Positions 1 through 9,721 of a stretch of DNA of 64,000 bases are shown here, one piece after another. The notes below the pieces were generated by a model, which worked only from the letters and a program-made list of their open reading frames with translations, had not been told where the DNA came from and ran no database searches. Both the position numbers and the translations under genes were made by a program. The stretch's first letter is position 1. Every line of letters begins with the position of its first letter. The DNA is from Deltaproteobacteria bacterium (GTDB taxonomy: Bacteria; Desulfobacterota; Desulfuromonadia; Geobacterales; Geobacteraceae): the NCBI GenBank assembly GCA_021847245.1, contig JAJZUC010000005.1:1-64000 (forward strand), given 5' to 3'.

Positions 1-533
1 CCCTCCTGTGAAGTCAGGAAGGTAACATCCGAAACGAATTCAAATCGAAAAAAGAACAATTGTGTCAAAGAACTATAAAAATCAATGGTTTGCAGAAGTA
101 CATTCGTACTTTACCGGACAGTAGTGCCCCCATGTATATAATCACGAGGGGGGGAAGGTCTTTTTCCTTCTCTTGGCTAAAAATGCGGGAAATTGGAAAT
201 GATTTGGATAAACCGAGCTGCTGCCTGGCGGCCGAGGGGGATTACGTGGATGTGCGGGTGAGCGGCTATATAAAATAAGCTCAAAATGTCAACGAATAGT
301 TTACATTCTCGACATAATCTAAAAAAGGCGCTGTTTGCCCTGCCGAAGGGGATAAGCTCGGTCGTCAATGGTAGACACCAAAGGGTTCACGTCGCCTGTT
401 GTTGCTGATTATATTGCCGTTCAAATGCAGTGGGAGCAGGTGAGGGGGCGTCCAGAAAACTGCCAGTATTTCCATAATTATCATTTGCAAAAAATATCAA
501 TTTGCGGTATTTATTGCCTATGATAATAACGGG

Positions 534-1322
534 GTGTTCTCGATGTACATGAAGATTATTGACGAATTTGTGGCACAGGGCCATTTCTGCTTTTCGTTCG
601 CCGAAATGGTAAAACGGCTTGATGCTTCCCCAGTGGCGATCAAGTCTGCCCTGAACCGCTTGAAGAAGAAGGGAGTACTGGCCTTACCCTACCAGGAATT
701 CTACGTGATTCTCCCACCCGAACACCGTGCTCGTGGTTGTCTGCCGCCGCAGCAGTTCATCCCCGATCTGATGGAGTATCTTGGAGAAGCCTATTATGTC
801 GGCCTATTGAGCGCCGCCGAGTTTCATGGTGCAGCTCATCATCGTCCCCAAGTCTTTCAGGTAGTCGTGGCAAAGGCCCGGCGCCCCATTGAGTGCGGAC
901 AGGTCAGGGTGGAATTCATTTTCAGGAAAAATGCAGCCAGTATCCCGACCGAGCCGAGGAATACTACCGCCGGCACTGTGAAAATTTCAACTCCCGAAGC
1001 TACGGCCATTGATCTCGTAGGATATGTTCGCCGCTGCGCGGGTCTCGATAACGTTGCCACCGTGCTGGCCGAGCTGGCAGAGAAGATCGACGTCGGACGG
1101 CTGGTAGAGATGGCTCATTATTCACCCATTGCCTGGGTGCAGCGGTTGGGTTATCTCCTTGAACTACTCGAAGAGCATGACAAAGCGGATCTGCTTGCCG
1201 ATTACCTGAAAACCGGCCATGCAATGCCGACCCCCCTGGAGCCAGGAACCAGCATCAAGGGGGCTAAGAAGAACAGCCGCTGGCAGGTCTTTATAAATAC
1301 TGACGTGGAGCCTGAACTTTGA
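534..1322 (+). CDS. AbiEi-like antitoxin (winged-helix transcriptional regulator of type IV TA system)
   Basis: 262 aa ORF; N-terminal wHTH-like region (FAEMVKRLDASPVAIKSALNRLKKKGVLA) and AbiEi-like body; 4-nt overlap with a downstream nucleotidyltransferase-like gene. Confidence 0.85.
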   Translation: MFSMYMKIIDEFVAQGHFCFSFAEMVKRLDASPVAIKSALNRLKKKGVLALPYQEFYVILPPEHRARGCLPPQQFIPDLMEYLGEAYYVGLLSAAEFHGAAHHRPQVFQVVVAKARRPIECGQVRVEFIFRKNAASIPTEPRNTTAGTVKISTPEATAIDLVGYVRRCAGLDNVATVLAELAEKIDVGRLVEMAHYSPIAWVQRLGYLLELLEEHDKADLLADYLKTGHAMPTPLEPGTSIKGAKKNSRWQVFINTDVEPEL

Positions 1323-2128
1323 TCGATCGTGCCTATATCACTGAATGGCAGCAAACTGCCCCTTGGTCGCAACGCTACCAGGTGGAGCAGGACCTTATCA
1401 TTTGCCGAGCGTTGGTTGAAATATTCAACCACCCCCTGCTAACGGAACAACTTGCGTTCCGGGGCGGCACGGCCCTGTTCAAGCTCTATCTTCCACCGGC
1501 TCGCTATTCCGAAGATATTGACCTAGTTCAAGTCAAGGCCGGGCCCATTGGTCCGGTCATGGATGCGCTACAGGAAAAACTCAATCCTTGGCTTGGCGTC
1601 CCGAAGCGGAAACAGTCCGAAGGACGGGTTACGCTCACCTACCGGATTGAGTCGGAAGAAGGCTTACCATTGAAACTCAAGGTAGAAATCAATTCCCGCG
1701 AACATTTTTCAGTACTCGGACTCGATCGGCGGCGATTTTCTGTTGAGTCACGCTGGTTCAGTGGAAGCACTACCATACTGACCTACCAGCTTGATGAACT
1801 GCTGGGAACCAAGGTCAGGGCTTTATATCAGAGAAAGAAAGGGCGTGATCTTTTCGACCTCTGGAAAGCTTTTTCCTTGATCGAGATAAACCCAGCGCAG
1901 GTTGTCGACTGCTTTCTGAGGTACATGGAGCATGAAGGTCATCGCGTTTCCCGTGCGGAGTTTGAGATGAATCTTGGCGAGAAGCTCAGGGACCCCAGGT
2001 TCCTTGAGGATATCGGGCCGCTACTGATGAGGAACAGCGGGTGGGATCTTCAAAAGGCCGCGGAGTTTGTAATGAATGAACTGGTTGCCCGTTTGCCGGG
2101 GGAAGCGTGGCAGGGCGGAAAAACATGA
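1319..2128 (+). CDS. AbiEii-like nucleotidyltransferase toxin
   Basis: 269 aa; FRGGTALFKLYLPPARYSEDIDLV motif typical of the AbiEii/DUF1814 nucleotidyltransferase family; overlaps AbiEi stop codon. Confidence 0.88.
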   Translation: MIDRAYITEWQQTAPWSQRYQVEQDLIICRALVEIFNHPLLTEQLAFRGGTALFKLYLPPARYSEDIDLVQVKAGPIGPVMDALQEKLNPWLGVPKRKQSEGRVTLTYRIESEEGLPLKLKVEINSREHFSVLGLDRRRFSVESRWFSGSTTILTYQLDELLGTKVRALYQRKKGRDLFDLWKAFSLIEINPAQVVDCFLRYMEHEGHRVSRAEFEMNLGEKLRDPRFLEDIGPLLMRNSGWDLQKAAEFVMNELVARLPGEAWQGGKT

Positions 2129-2304
2129 TCGGCCTGGTGAATGTGGCCTTCTGGTTCCAGCAGCGGGTGTTTGCATAATGACAGTACCAGTCGATATTTC
2201 CGCCTGACTGGGTATACCCCTTTTTGCCATAGAGGATCAATAATCTTGAATTTGTTCTTTGTAGATGATATTAGGATATTCGAATATTGCTTGAGGTTGG
2301 AATG

Positions 2305-2430
2305 ATGGATATTGATACTTCCATGGAATGGGCTGAACTCCTGAAGGCCCTTGCGCATCCTACGCGCCTGCAGATTGTTGCTGAACTGCTCAAGGGGACC
2401 AAGTGTGTCAGCGATATTCCCCCCTCTGCA
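2305..2430 (+). pseudogene. Truncated ArsR-family regulator (N-terminal fragment)
   Basis: MDIDTSMEWAELLKALAHPTRLQIVAELLKGTKCVSDI matches the ArsR HTH start and then departs from the family at about 2420. Confidence 0.7.
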
Positions 2431-3730
2431 AATCTCGCGAGCAGGGGAGAGTCACCGAAACTTTTAGACCTTTTCCTTCGTCTGCGTCGGTAAGGGTTAT
2501 GCTCCCCCCGTGCCGCTCGACGGCGGATTTGACGATGGCGAGGCCGAGGCCGCTTCCGGTGGTGTTCTCCCCCCGTCTGAAAAAACGGTCGAACACCCGC
2601 TCCCGGTCGACCGCGGGGATGCCGGGGCCGGTATCGACAACCTCGATGACAGCTTCGTGTTCGCCACGGCGCACCGCCACATCCACCGTCCCCCCCGGCG
2701 GGGTGTAGCGGACGGCGTTGTCCACCAGGTTGCCGATCATCGCCCGGAGCGCCTCCTCTTCCCCGGTGACGGTCACCGCATCGCTCTCGGTCATCCCCAG
2801 ATCGACACCCTTTTCCATGGCGATACGCGCCCGTTCGGCCACGATCTCTTCGGTCAGTTCGGTTAGCGCCACGTTGGAGAAAAGCGGTGGGGCCTCTGGC
2901 TCGATCCGAGCCAGGGCGAGGAGTTGGCCGACAAGCCTGGCGGCGCGGTCGATCCCCTCCTTCAACCGCTCAAGCGCTTCGGTCCGTTCTGCGTTACCGG
3001 CGCTTCGTTCAAGAACGCGCACTTGGAGTCCAACGGCTGCGAGCGGCGTCCGGAGCTCGTGGGCCGCATCGGCAACGAATCGCTTCTGTGCTTCAATGGC
3101 ACTGGCCAGCTTTTCCAGGAGAAGATTGAGGCGGCCGACGACGGGGAGGACTTCGGCAGGGAGATCGTTCAGCGGGATCGGGTCGAGGGCGGCGGGGGAA
3201 CGGCGGGAGATCTCCTCGGCTACCCGGGTGAGTGGCCGCAACCCGTTGCGCACGGAGAGCCAGATGAACAGGGCGAAGAAAGGGATGGTCAACAGCAGTG
3301 GGACAATTGACCGAAAGGCGAAGTTGACGCTTAGCTCGCGGCGGGCCTCGATCGGCTGGGAGACCTGGATGGCCCGGGGACCGGTCCGGAGGACAAAGAC
3401 CCGCCAGTGTCTGCCGCCGGAGTAAACCGTGCTGATCCCCTCCCGTTGAAGCGGGAGAGTCCTTCCCGGGGGGGTAACGGAGAAGAGGGCGCCGCTTTTC
3501 CAGACCTGTACCGCGAGCTCCGATTCCTCTTCATAATTGATCCCTGCCGAGGGGAGCGGCGCAACGGTTTCCTGGCGGGAGAAGGCGTGGGCCACCTGGG
3601 CGAGTTGATAATCGAAAAGCTCATCCATCTCTTCCCGTGCCTTGAGATAGGTGGCGCCCCCGGCGAGAACGCCGACTATTATCAGGCCACCGAGCAGGAG
3701 CGACAGGAGTTTGCGACTGATGGAGTTCAC
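2408..3730 (-). CDS. Two-component sensor histidine kinase
   Basis: HAMP-like region, HELRTPLAAV H-box, DNAVRYTPPGG N-box, DTGPGIP, GSGLGLAIV motifs. Confidence 0.93.
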   Translation of the reverse strand: MNSISRKLLSLLLGGLIIVGVLAGGATYLKAREEMDELFDYQLAQVAHAFSRQETVAPLPSAGINYEEESELAVQVWKSGALFSVTPPGRTLPLQREGISTVYSGGRHWRVFVLRTGPRAIQVSQPIEARRELSVNFAFRSIVPLLLTIPFFALFIWLSVRNGLRPLTRVAEEISRRSPAALDPIPLNDLPAEVLPVVGRLNLLLEKLASAIEAQKRFVADAAHELRTPLAAVGLQVRVLERSAGNAERTEALERLKEGIDRAARLVGQLLALARIEPEAPPLFSNVALTELTEEIVAERARIAMEKGVDLGMTESDAVTVTGEEEALRAMIGNLVDNAVRYTPPGGTVDVAVRRGEHEAVIEVVDTGPGIPAVDRERVFDRFFRRGENTTGSGLGLAIVKSAVERHGGSITLTDADEGKGLKVSVTLPCSRDLQRGEYR

Positions 3731-4389
3731 AGGGCACCCGCCAGCATGTAACCGACCCCGCGGACGGTGCGGATATGCTCTGCCCCGATCTTCTTCCTCA
3801 GGTTGTGGATATGGACCTCCACGGTGTTACTCTCCACCTCTTCCCCCCATCCGTAAAGCCTTTCCTCAAGCGCCGAACGGGAGAGAAGGGCACCGGGGCG
3901 TTCCATGAGGGCGGCCAGAATCACATGCTCTCGCGCGGAGAGATGCACCCTCTCGCCATTACAATAAAACTCGCGGGTGGCGGGATTGAGGACGAGGGGA
4001 CCGTACTCGATGAGCGGCGCAGCGCGGCCCGCCTGCCGCCGTTGAAGCGCCCGTATCCGGGCTGCCAGCTCGTCCGGGTCGAACGGTTTCACCAGGTAGT
4101 CGTCGGCGCCGGTGTCGAGTCCCCTGATCCGGTCCGGGACCGCGTCCCGGGCGGTGAGGATGATGACTGGAACCGGGTTGGCCTTATCCCGCAACTCTGC
4201 CAGGAGCTCGAGCCCTCCTTTGCCGGGAAGGCCGAGATCAAGGAGAAGCAGGGAGTACTCCCCCGTGGCAAGGGCCAGTTCCGCCTCTTCGGCGTCCCGC
4301 ACCCAGTCGGTGGTGATCCCCTCCTGTTTGAGGGAGCGCCGAAGGGCGTCGCCGAGCATTTGGTCGTCTTCTACGAGCAGGATGCGCAT
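3727..4389 (-). CDS. OmpR-family response regulator
   Basis: MRILLVEDDQMLGDALRRSL...LLLDLGLPGKGG, winged-helix C-terminus; overlaps kinase start. Confidence 0.95.
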   Translation of the reverse strand: MRILLVEDDQMLGDALRRSLKQEGITTDWVRDAEEAELALATGEYSLLLLDLGLPGKGGLELLAELRDKANPVPVIILTARDAVPDRIRGLDTGADDYLVKPFDPDELAARIRALQRRQAGRAAPLIEYGPLVLNPATREFYCNGERVHLSAREHVILAALMERPGALLSRSALEERLYGWGEEVESNTVEVHIHNLRKKIGAEHIRTVRGVGYMLAGAL

Positions 4390-4416
4390 GAAGCTCCTCT
4401 TCTTAGGGGTACCATT

Positions 4417-5016
4417 CTATTCACCGGTTGAGCAGGCGGAGGACCGGTTCGAGATAACCCAAGTGTAAAGCCGCAGCAAGGGATGACTTGCCAGCATGTC
4501 GACAGGGTGTGCCGCGAGTCGGATGACCACGACGGAAAGGGCGGCCGTTCCTAGTGCGCCGACCATATCGAAGGGGAAGTGCACGCCAAGGTAGATCCGT
4601 GCCCAGGCTACCGGCAGCGCGGCCAGCATGAGGACCGCTCCTGCCCGGCGGGTCGTGCGGTCGAGAAACAGGGCTAGCCCCACCGCGCAGAGGACCGTGA
4701 CGTGGTCGCTCGGAAAGGAGCTGTCAGCCGCGTGGGGAAGGTAGGTGTGGCCGAGCCCCGCCACGAACGGTCGCGGATGCTGGTAGAAGAGTCCGATCAG
4801 TTGGTTGACCCCCAGGGCGAGCATTGCCGAGAAGAAAGTGCGCAAGAGCCGTGTGCGCCCCGTTTCCGAGCGGTCGCGGAACCAGAGGAGTATCAGCAGG
4901 GCCGGCACGATCCCGATCAGGTACTCGGCGAGAAAGACCGGGAGGGCGAGCCAGAAACCGGCGAGGCCGGCACCGGCATTCAGAACGTGAAAGAGGGAGA
5001 TGTTGGTCGATTCCAT
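4417..5016 (-). CDS. PAP2-family phosphatase (undecaprenyl-diphosphatase-like)
   Basis: SFPSDHVTVLCAVG and RIYLGVHFPFDMVGA PAP2 motifs; start moved to MESTNISLF. Confidence 0.85.
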   Translation of the reverse strand: MESTNISLFHVLNAGAGLAGFWLALPVFLAEYLIGIVPALLILLWFRDRSETGRTRLLRTFFSAMLALGVNQLIGLFYQHPRPFVAGLGHTYLPHAADSSFPSDHVTVLCAVGLALFLDRTTRRAGAVLMLAALPVAWARIYLGVHFPFDMVGALGTAALSVVVIRLAAHPVDMLASHPLLRLYTWVISNRSSACSTGE

Positions 5017-5267
5017 AGTTTCTCTTTCTTTCTTACGGCAGCCGGAACCAGTGGGGCCAGTGGGGGACATCCATGTATCTGAAGATGAACGAAGAACCTT
5101 AAAGCAGTATGAAGGCAGCAAGTAACATGCGCAGGTGGGTCACGTTTGGGCGCCGGCCGATGGTAAAACGCCCAGGCACAGAAGGTGTGCCGGGTACTTG
5201 TATCCTGCTGCCGCCGGCATGGCTGACGAGCAGGGGTGGCAGTCGCCCTGACCTGGTAAAGGTCTTC

Positions 5268-5296
5268 TTGACAAATGGCAAAATTAATTGGACAAT
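5268..5296 (+). promoter_or_regulatory. Candidate sigma-70 promoter for the RES-Xre pair
   Basis: TTGACA (5268-5273), 17-nt spacer, GACAAT (5291-5296), overlapping the inverted repeat AAATT-N8-AATTT. Confidence 0.45.
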
Positions 5297-5323
5297 TTAC
5301 CCAAAGCTGATTTGGGAGGAGTT

Positions 5324-5731
5324 ATGGGCAATACCGCACTTGCAGAAATACTGGGCTACGACGAGGAGAATCAGACCCCGGTCGAAATCGTTGCCCGCGG
5401 CTTACCGTATGGTGCGGTGGAGCGCCTTGCCAGGATCCTCGACCTGACCATGGAAAAAATGTGCCAGATCATCCCCGTCTCGCGCCGGACTTTGGCCCGA
5501 TACCGGGGCGGAAACCTCGATCCCCATCTTTCCGACCATATCCTGATGCTGGGCCAGGTCTACGAGCGGGCTGTGGAGGTCCTGGAGTCGCCGGAAAATG
5601 CCCTTCTCTGGCTCAAGACACCTAACTATGCCTTTCGTTTCAAGGCCCCTCTGGATTACCTCTCCTCTTTCACCGGTGCCCAGGAGGTTCTCGACGAGCT
5701 CGGGCGGCTTCAGTACGGGGTTTTTGTCTGA
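5324..5731 (+). CDS. Xre/MbcA/ParS-type antitoxin (RES-Xre system)
   Basis: Start MGNTALAEILGYD after GGGAGGAG; helix-turn-helix plus C-terminal MbcA/ParS-like region; overlaps RES gene. Confidence 0.88.
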   Translation: MGNTALAEILGYDEENQTPVEIVARGLPYGAVERLARILDLTMEKMCQIIPVSRRTLARYRGGNLDPHLSDHILMLGQVYERAVEVLESPENALLWLKTPNYAFRFKAPLDYLSSFTGAQEVLDELGRLQYGVFV

Positions 5732-6192
5732 TGCTCCTGTACAGGATTGCCGAAGAGCAGTTCGCCGGCGATCTGTCCGGTGAAGGTGCGCGGCGTTACG
5801 GCGGACGCTGGAACCCCAAAGGTGTCCCGATGATCTATACCGCCGAGTCGGTGGCCCTGGCCGCCCTTGAAGTCCTGATCCGTCTTTCCACACCCAAGCA
5901 TTATTGCCGCGTTGTGTACGAGCTCCCGGACAGCTCAACGAGCGAGACGATTCCCGTTGCCGAACTGCCACCGGATTGGCTGCTGCCGCATCCCAATGCC
6001 CGTCTGATCGAAATAGGCAAGCGCTGGGCGCAGTCGAAACGATCCCTCCTCTTGCGAGTACCTTCCGCCGTGGTACGCGGCGAGGGGTGGAACTACCTCA
6101 TCAATCCGCTGCACCCGCGGTTCTCCGCAGTGGCCATCGCCGATATCGCACCGTTCGAGTATGACGCGCGGCTTCTGCGAAAGAGTCCGTAA
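5731..6192 (+). CDS. RES-domain toxin (NAD+-targeting family)
   Basis: MLLYRIAEEQFAGDLSGEGARRYGGRWNPKGVPMIYTAESVALAALEVLIRL carries the conserved R, E and S residues of RES proteins; ATG overlaps antitoxin TGA. Confidence 0.92.
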   Translation: MLLYRIAEEQFAGDLSGEGARRYGGRWNPKGVPMIYTAESVALAALEVLIRLSTPKHYCRVVYELPDSSTSETIPVAELPPDWLLPHPNARLIEIGKRWAQSKRSLLLRVPSAVVRGEGWNYLINPLHPRFSAVAIADIAPFEYDARLLRKSP

Positions 6193-6217
6193 GGGAGAAG
6201 GGACCACCCTTCGCCGC

Positions 6218-6988
6218 TCACACCGGGTATATCCGGGTGAACCTGCCGATGACCGCCAGGAACTCCTCTGGCAGCAGCTGCCGCGCCGTGTCCGCGATGA
6301 GAGGGGGGATCTCTCCGTAGAACGCCTCTGCGATGCCGCCCGCGATGCATGCCAGGGTATCGCTATCCCCTCCGAGCGATACCGCCTTTCGGACAGCGTC
6401 TTCGTAATCCCGTGAATCGAGAAAGGCGATGAGCGCTTCGGGCACGGAACCCTGGCACGAGACGTCGAAACCGTAGCGCGGCCTCACATCGGCGACGGTG
6501 CGGTTCAGGTCGTAGCCGAAACGCCCGGTGATCTCGTGACGGATGGTCTCCTTGGTCGCCCCCGACCGCGCCAGGAAAACGGCAAGGGCGGTCGCCTGGG
6601 CCCCCTTGATCCCTTCCGGATGATTGTGGGAAACCTCCGCGCTCAGCTGCGCTTCCCGCAGCACCCGCGCGACGCTGTCGAACGCCATGCCGATGGGGCT
6701 CACCCGCATGGCTGCTCCGTTCCCCCAGCTGTTGTACGGCAGCACGGCATCTTCGAATATCCATCTCATGAAGGAGCCGCCATAGCCGGCATCGGGATAT
6801 CTCCGGCCAAAGGACTTCAAGGCCGCGGCGTAATCGATACCTTCCAGAATGGCATGGGCAACGGCCACTGTCATTACCGTATCGTCGGTAAAGCGGTTGC
6901 CTGGTCCGAACAGGGGGAACTCCTCGCTCTTGATCGGCTGGTATTCGTACACCGAGCCGATGATGTCGCCGGCTATCGCTCCGAGCAT
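6218..6988 (-). CDS. ADP-ribosylglycohydrolase family protein
   Basis: MLGAIAGDIIGSVYE, FTDDTVMTVA and SLGGDSDTLACIAGGIAEA metal-binding motifs of the DraG/ARH family. Confidence 0.93.
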   Translation of the reverse strand: MLGAIAGDIIGSVYEYQPIKSEEFPLFGPGNRFTDDTVMTVAVAHAILEGIDYAAALKSFGRRYPDAGYGGSFMRWIFEDAVLPYNSWGNGAAMRVSPIGMAFDSVARVLREAQLSAEVSHNHPEGIKGAQATALAVFLARSGATKETIRHEITGRFGYDLNRTVADVRPRYGFDVSCQGSVPEALIAFLDSRDYEDAVRKAVSLGGDSDTLACIAGGIAEAFYGEIPPLIADTARQLLPEEFLAVIGRFTRIYPV

Positions 6989-7185
6989 GGCGGTTGTCTC
7001 CTGTAGAATATCCTGTTTGTCCGGTCCTCTCCCGCTGCCGAATCGTCCCCGTTACACCTCAGTTCCTGTGCGTACCATTGTACCAGGGAAAGGTTCATGG
7101 ATGCCGCAAGTACATTCCTCTTTCTTGCCGTCGAGTCATGTGCTATACAACGGGGCGCCGTTAACTCCAGCACGAAGGTGGTTCC

Positions 7186-8163
7186 TTGGCTAAACCTGGA
7201 AAGAACGTCCGGTCGAACCGGAAAAAGGGGAAGGGGAGGAGGTCCCTTTTCCCGCTAGTTGTGGTCGCGCTCCTATTACTGTCCGTCGTTGGTTCCCTCA
7301 TTTACCTGAGTCATCCACGCAGGCAGAACCCCTCCCCGGGGCCGGCGCGGGAGTCGGCCGAGAGGCTGCCGGCGCGCGAGCAGCACAAACTCCCTGTACA
7401 CGAACGGGAAAAGGAGCCGGTGCATGAGGATTACACGGCGGTCGTGGTTCCTCCGCCGCTTCCCCGCGCCGAGAGACACCTCGTGCCGAGAAGCACCGGT
7501 CCCGGGACCCTTGCGATCATCATCGACGACATGGGGAAAGGGGTCCAGGAGGCGCGCTCCCTTCTCGACATCGGGGTCCCGCTGACGTTTTCCATCATCC
7601 CCGGTCTGCCCCGCGTGAGACAGGTTGCGGAAGAGGCCCGCCGGCGCGGCATCGAGGTGATGGTGCATATCCCCATGGAGCCGAAGGGGTATCCGGCGCG
7701 GAAGCTGGAGGAGAACGGGCTGTTGCTCGGGCAGGGCGACGAGGAGATCGTGCGGCGGCTGAACGGCTACCTGCAGGAGCTTCCCCAGGCGGTGGGGGCC
7801 AACAATCACATGGGGTCGGGGTTTACGGAGAACCGGGAGAAGATGACGGTGGTGCTCGGGGTGCTCCGGGAGCGGGGGCTCTTCTTCGTGGACAGCAAGA
7901 CCTCGCCGGTCTCGGTGGGGTACGACGTGGCCCGTGCGCTGGGGGTAAGGACGGCATCCCGGAACGTCTTTCTCGACAATATCCAGGAGCGGGGCTACAT
8001 CGCGAAGCAGCTGGCCCAGGCGGCGGCCATCGCCCGCAAGCGGGGGAGCGCCATCGCCATCTGCCACCCCCATCCGGCCACGATCCAGACCCTTGCCGCT
8101 GAACTGCCGCGGCTGCGGGACGAGGGGATCACCTTTGTTCCCGTGTCGCAACTCGTGAGATAG
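7186..8163 (+). CDS. Divergent polysaccharide deacetylase family protein
   Basis: Membrane anchor, then GTLAIIIDDMGKGVQEARSLLDIGVPLTFSIIPGL...NNHMGSGFTENREKM...FFVDSKTSP, typical of the YibQ-like family; TTG start. Confidence 0.88.
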   Translation: MAKPGKNVRSNRKKGKGRRSLFPLVVVALLLLSVVGSLIYLSHPRRQNPSPGPARESAERLPAREQHKLPVHEREKEPVHEDYTAVVVPPPLPRAERHLVPRSTGPGTLAIIIDDMGKGVQEARSLLDIGVPLTFSIIPGLPRVRQVAEEARRRGIEVMVHIPMEPKGYPARKLEENGLLLGQGDEEIVRRLNGYLQELPQAVGANNHMGSGFTENREKMTVVLGVLRERGLFFVDSKTSPVSVGYDVARALGVRTASRNVFLDNIQERGYIAKQLAQAAAIARKRGSAIAICHPHPATIQTLAAELPRLRDEGITFVPVSQLVR

Positions 8164-8221
8164 ACAGGACGTCGCCCGACTTGTGGTCTGTTCGTTTACA
8201 GAGGCGTCGCAACCCGGGCGG

Positions 8222-9625
8222 TCAGGCCATGACCTGCTGGGCGATCCGCTTCCTGAGCCGGGCTATTCCCCGGTAATTGTCCTCGCTCAGGATCGCCTCC
8301 GGTTTTTCCCGGTTCACCGGATGAACCATGAGGAAACAGTCGGCCGTCGTTTCGAGCCGTCCGGCAAAGGTCTCCGCCATCATGGTGTAGAGCCTGCTCC
8401 GCTCCCGCCGCAGCATCCCCCCGTCGTACTCCTTCAGCGCGTAACTCTTCCGCATCAGATGGGCCCCTTCGAGATCGAAGCGGTGGAAGTCGACGGTGGT
8501 GCCGCTGCCGTTGGTGATCGGCCGGAAGACGTACGCCGATTCCCGCGCCGTGTCGCGCAGGATGTGAAGCGTCGGGTCGTTGTCGCCGAGGGTGGCGTCC
8601 AGGTTGTAGATGTTGGTGGTGAGGAGGCCGAAGAAGCACTCCTCTTCCAGGAAACCGGCGGCACTGCCGTCGGAGACCTCGAAATAGAAGGAAACCCGGT
8701 CGTTCCCCTCGCCGGAAACGGGGCGATTGCAGAGGATACACTCCGATTTCAGCCCCGACAGCCGGGCGAAGAAGGCCTCCTTCTTCCGCTCCTCCTCGGA
8801 CTGGAGCCACTGGTGGAAGAGGAGGGCGCGGGGCTCGGAGGTCGCGCGGTATTCCTCCATGATGGTCTGGGCGAGCTGGGCGAACTGGCCGTGGACCTCG
8901 GTCCATTTGGCGTGGGTGAGGATCGGGTAGATCTTGCCGTCGGGGTTGGTGTTGAGGCTCTCGACCTTCGGGCTCTTGGAGATGTAGGTGTCGAAGCAGC
9001 GGTAGCCGCGGTGGATGGCGTAGGCCTTCAGGAGCGATTTCTGGTCGGCGAAGGGGCCGTCGAACTTGATCCGCTCGTCCACCAGGCACGGGATGAGGGA
9101 GAGGCTCTTGCGGTCCAGCCCCTGCTGATCGAAGAGGGCGAAGATATTCTTGCAGTTTTCCAGACTCGGCATGTCCTTCACCGGGATGATCGCCCGATCG
9201 GCGGCGAAGAGGGCGTTCTGGGTCAGGATGTCCAGGTCGGGGCGCGTGTCGACGATGATGATGCCGGGAATGCGGGAAAGCGCCAGGAGCCGCGCCAGCA
9301 CCATCGGCCCTTTGACGGCCCCCTTCAGGTCGGCGAGGGTTCCCGACGACGGGATGTAGCCGACGCCGTACTGGCCGGTGTGGATGAGATCCCTGCCGGG
9401 GGTCTCCATCAGGAGGTCGGCCACGGTACCGGTGGTGCGCTGCCCCCTGATCTCGAACATCCGGTCGACGGTGAAGTGGTTGTCGAAGGAGAAGATGGAG
9501 ACCGGCAGATTTTCGTCGAGCGCCTTGAGGTAGATGGCCAGGTTGGTGGCGAGGGTGGTCTTGCCGACCCCCCCTTTTTCCGAAGAAACGGTGATCACGT
9601 ATGGGTAACTATGCATGGCGACCAT
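8222..9625 (-). CDS. ParA-like P-loop ATPase with an unassigned C-terminal domain
   Basis: SSEKGGVGKTTLATNLAIYL deviant Walker A; about 220 aa extra C-terminus including ECILC. Confidence 0.8.
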   Translation of the reverse strand: MVAMHSYPYVITVSSEKGGVGKTTLATNLAIYLKALDENLPVSIFSFDNHFTVDRMFEIRGQRTTGTVADLLMETPGRDLIHTGQYGVGYIPSSGTLADLKGAVKGPMVLARLLALSRIPGIIIVDTRPDLDILTQNALFAADRAIIPVKDMPSLENCKNIFALFDQQGLDRKSLSLIPCLVDERIKFDGPFADQKSLLKAYAIHRGYRCFDTYISKSPKVESLNTNPDGKIYPILTHAKWTEVHGQFAQLAQTIMEEYRATSEPRALLFHQWLQSEEERKKEAFFARLSGLKSECILCNRPVSGEGNDRVSFYFEVSDGSAAGFLEEECFFGLLTTNIYNLDATLGDNDPTLHILRDTARESAYVFRPITNGSGTTVDFHRFDLEGAHLMRKSYALKEYDGGMLRRERSRLYTMMAETFAGRLETTADCFLMVHPVNREKPEAILSEDNYRGIARLRKRIAQQVMA

Positions 9626-9721
9626 ACTACACTGTCGCCGCTTCGCCGGTCAACCCGGTTTGACACTCCCCGTCCCCTGTGCTAGAAACGGGGAAAGGTC
9701 CGGGCTCATGCAGGGGGAGAT

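Noticed and set aside
60-278. 72-aa ORF at the left edge
   Set aside because: No clear ribosome-binding site or recognisable domain; AT-rich intergenic context
8183-9685. 500-aa plus-strand ORF
   Set aside because: Antisense shadow of the ParA-like gene in GC-rich DNA; low-complexity translation without recognisable motifs
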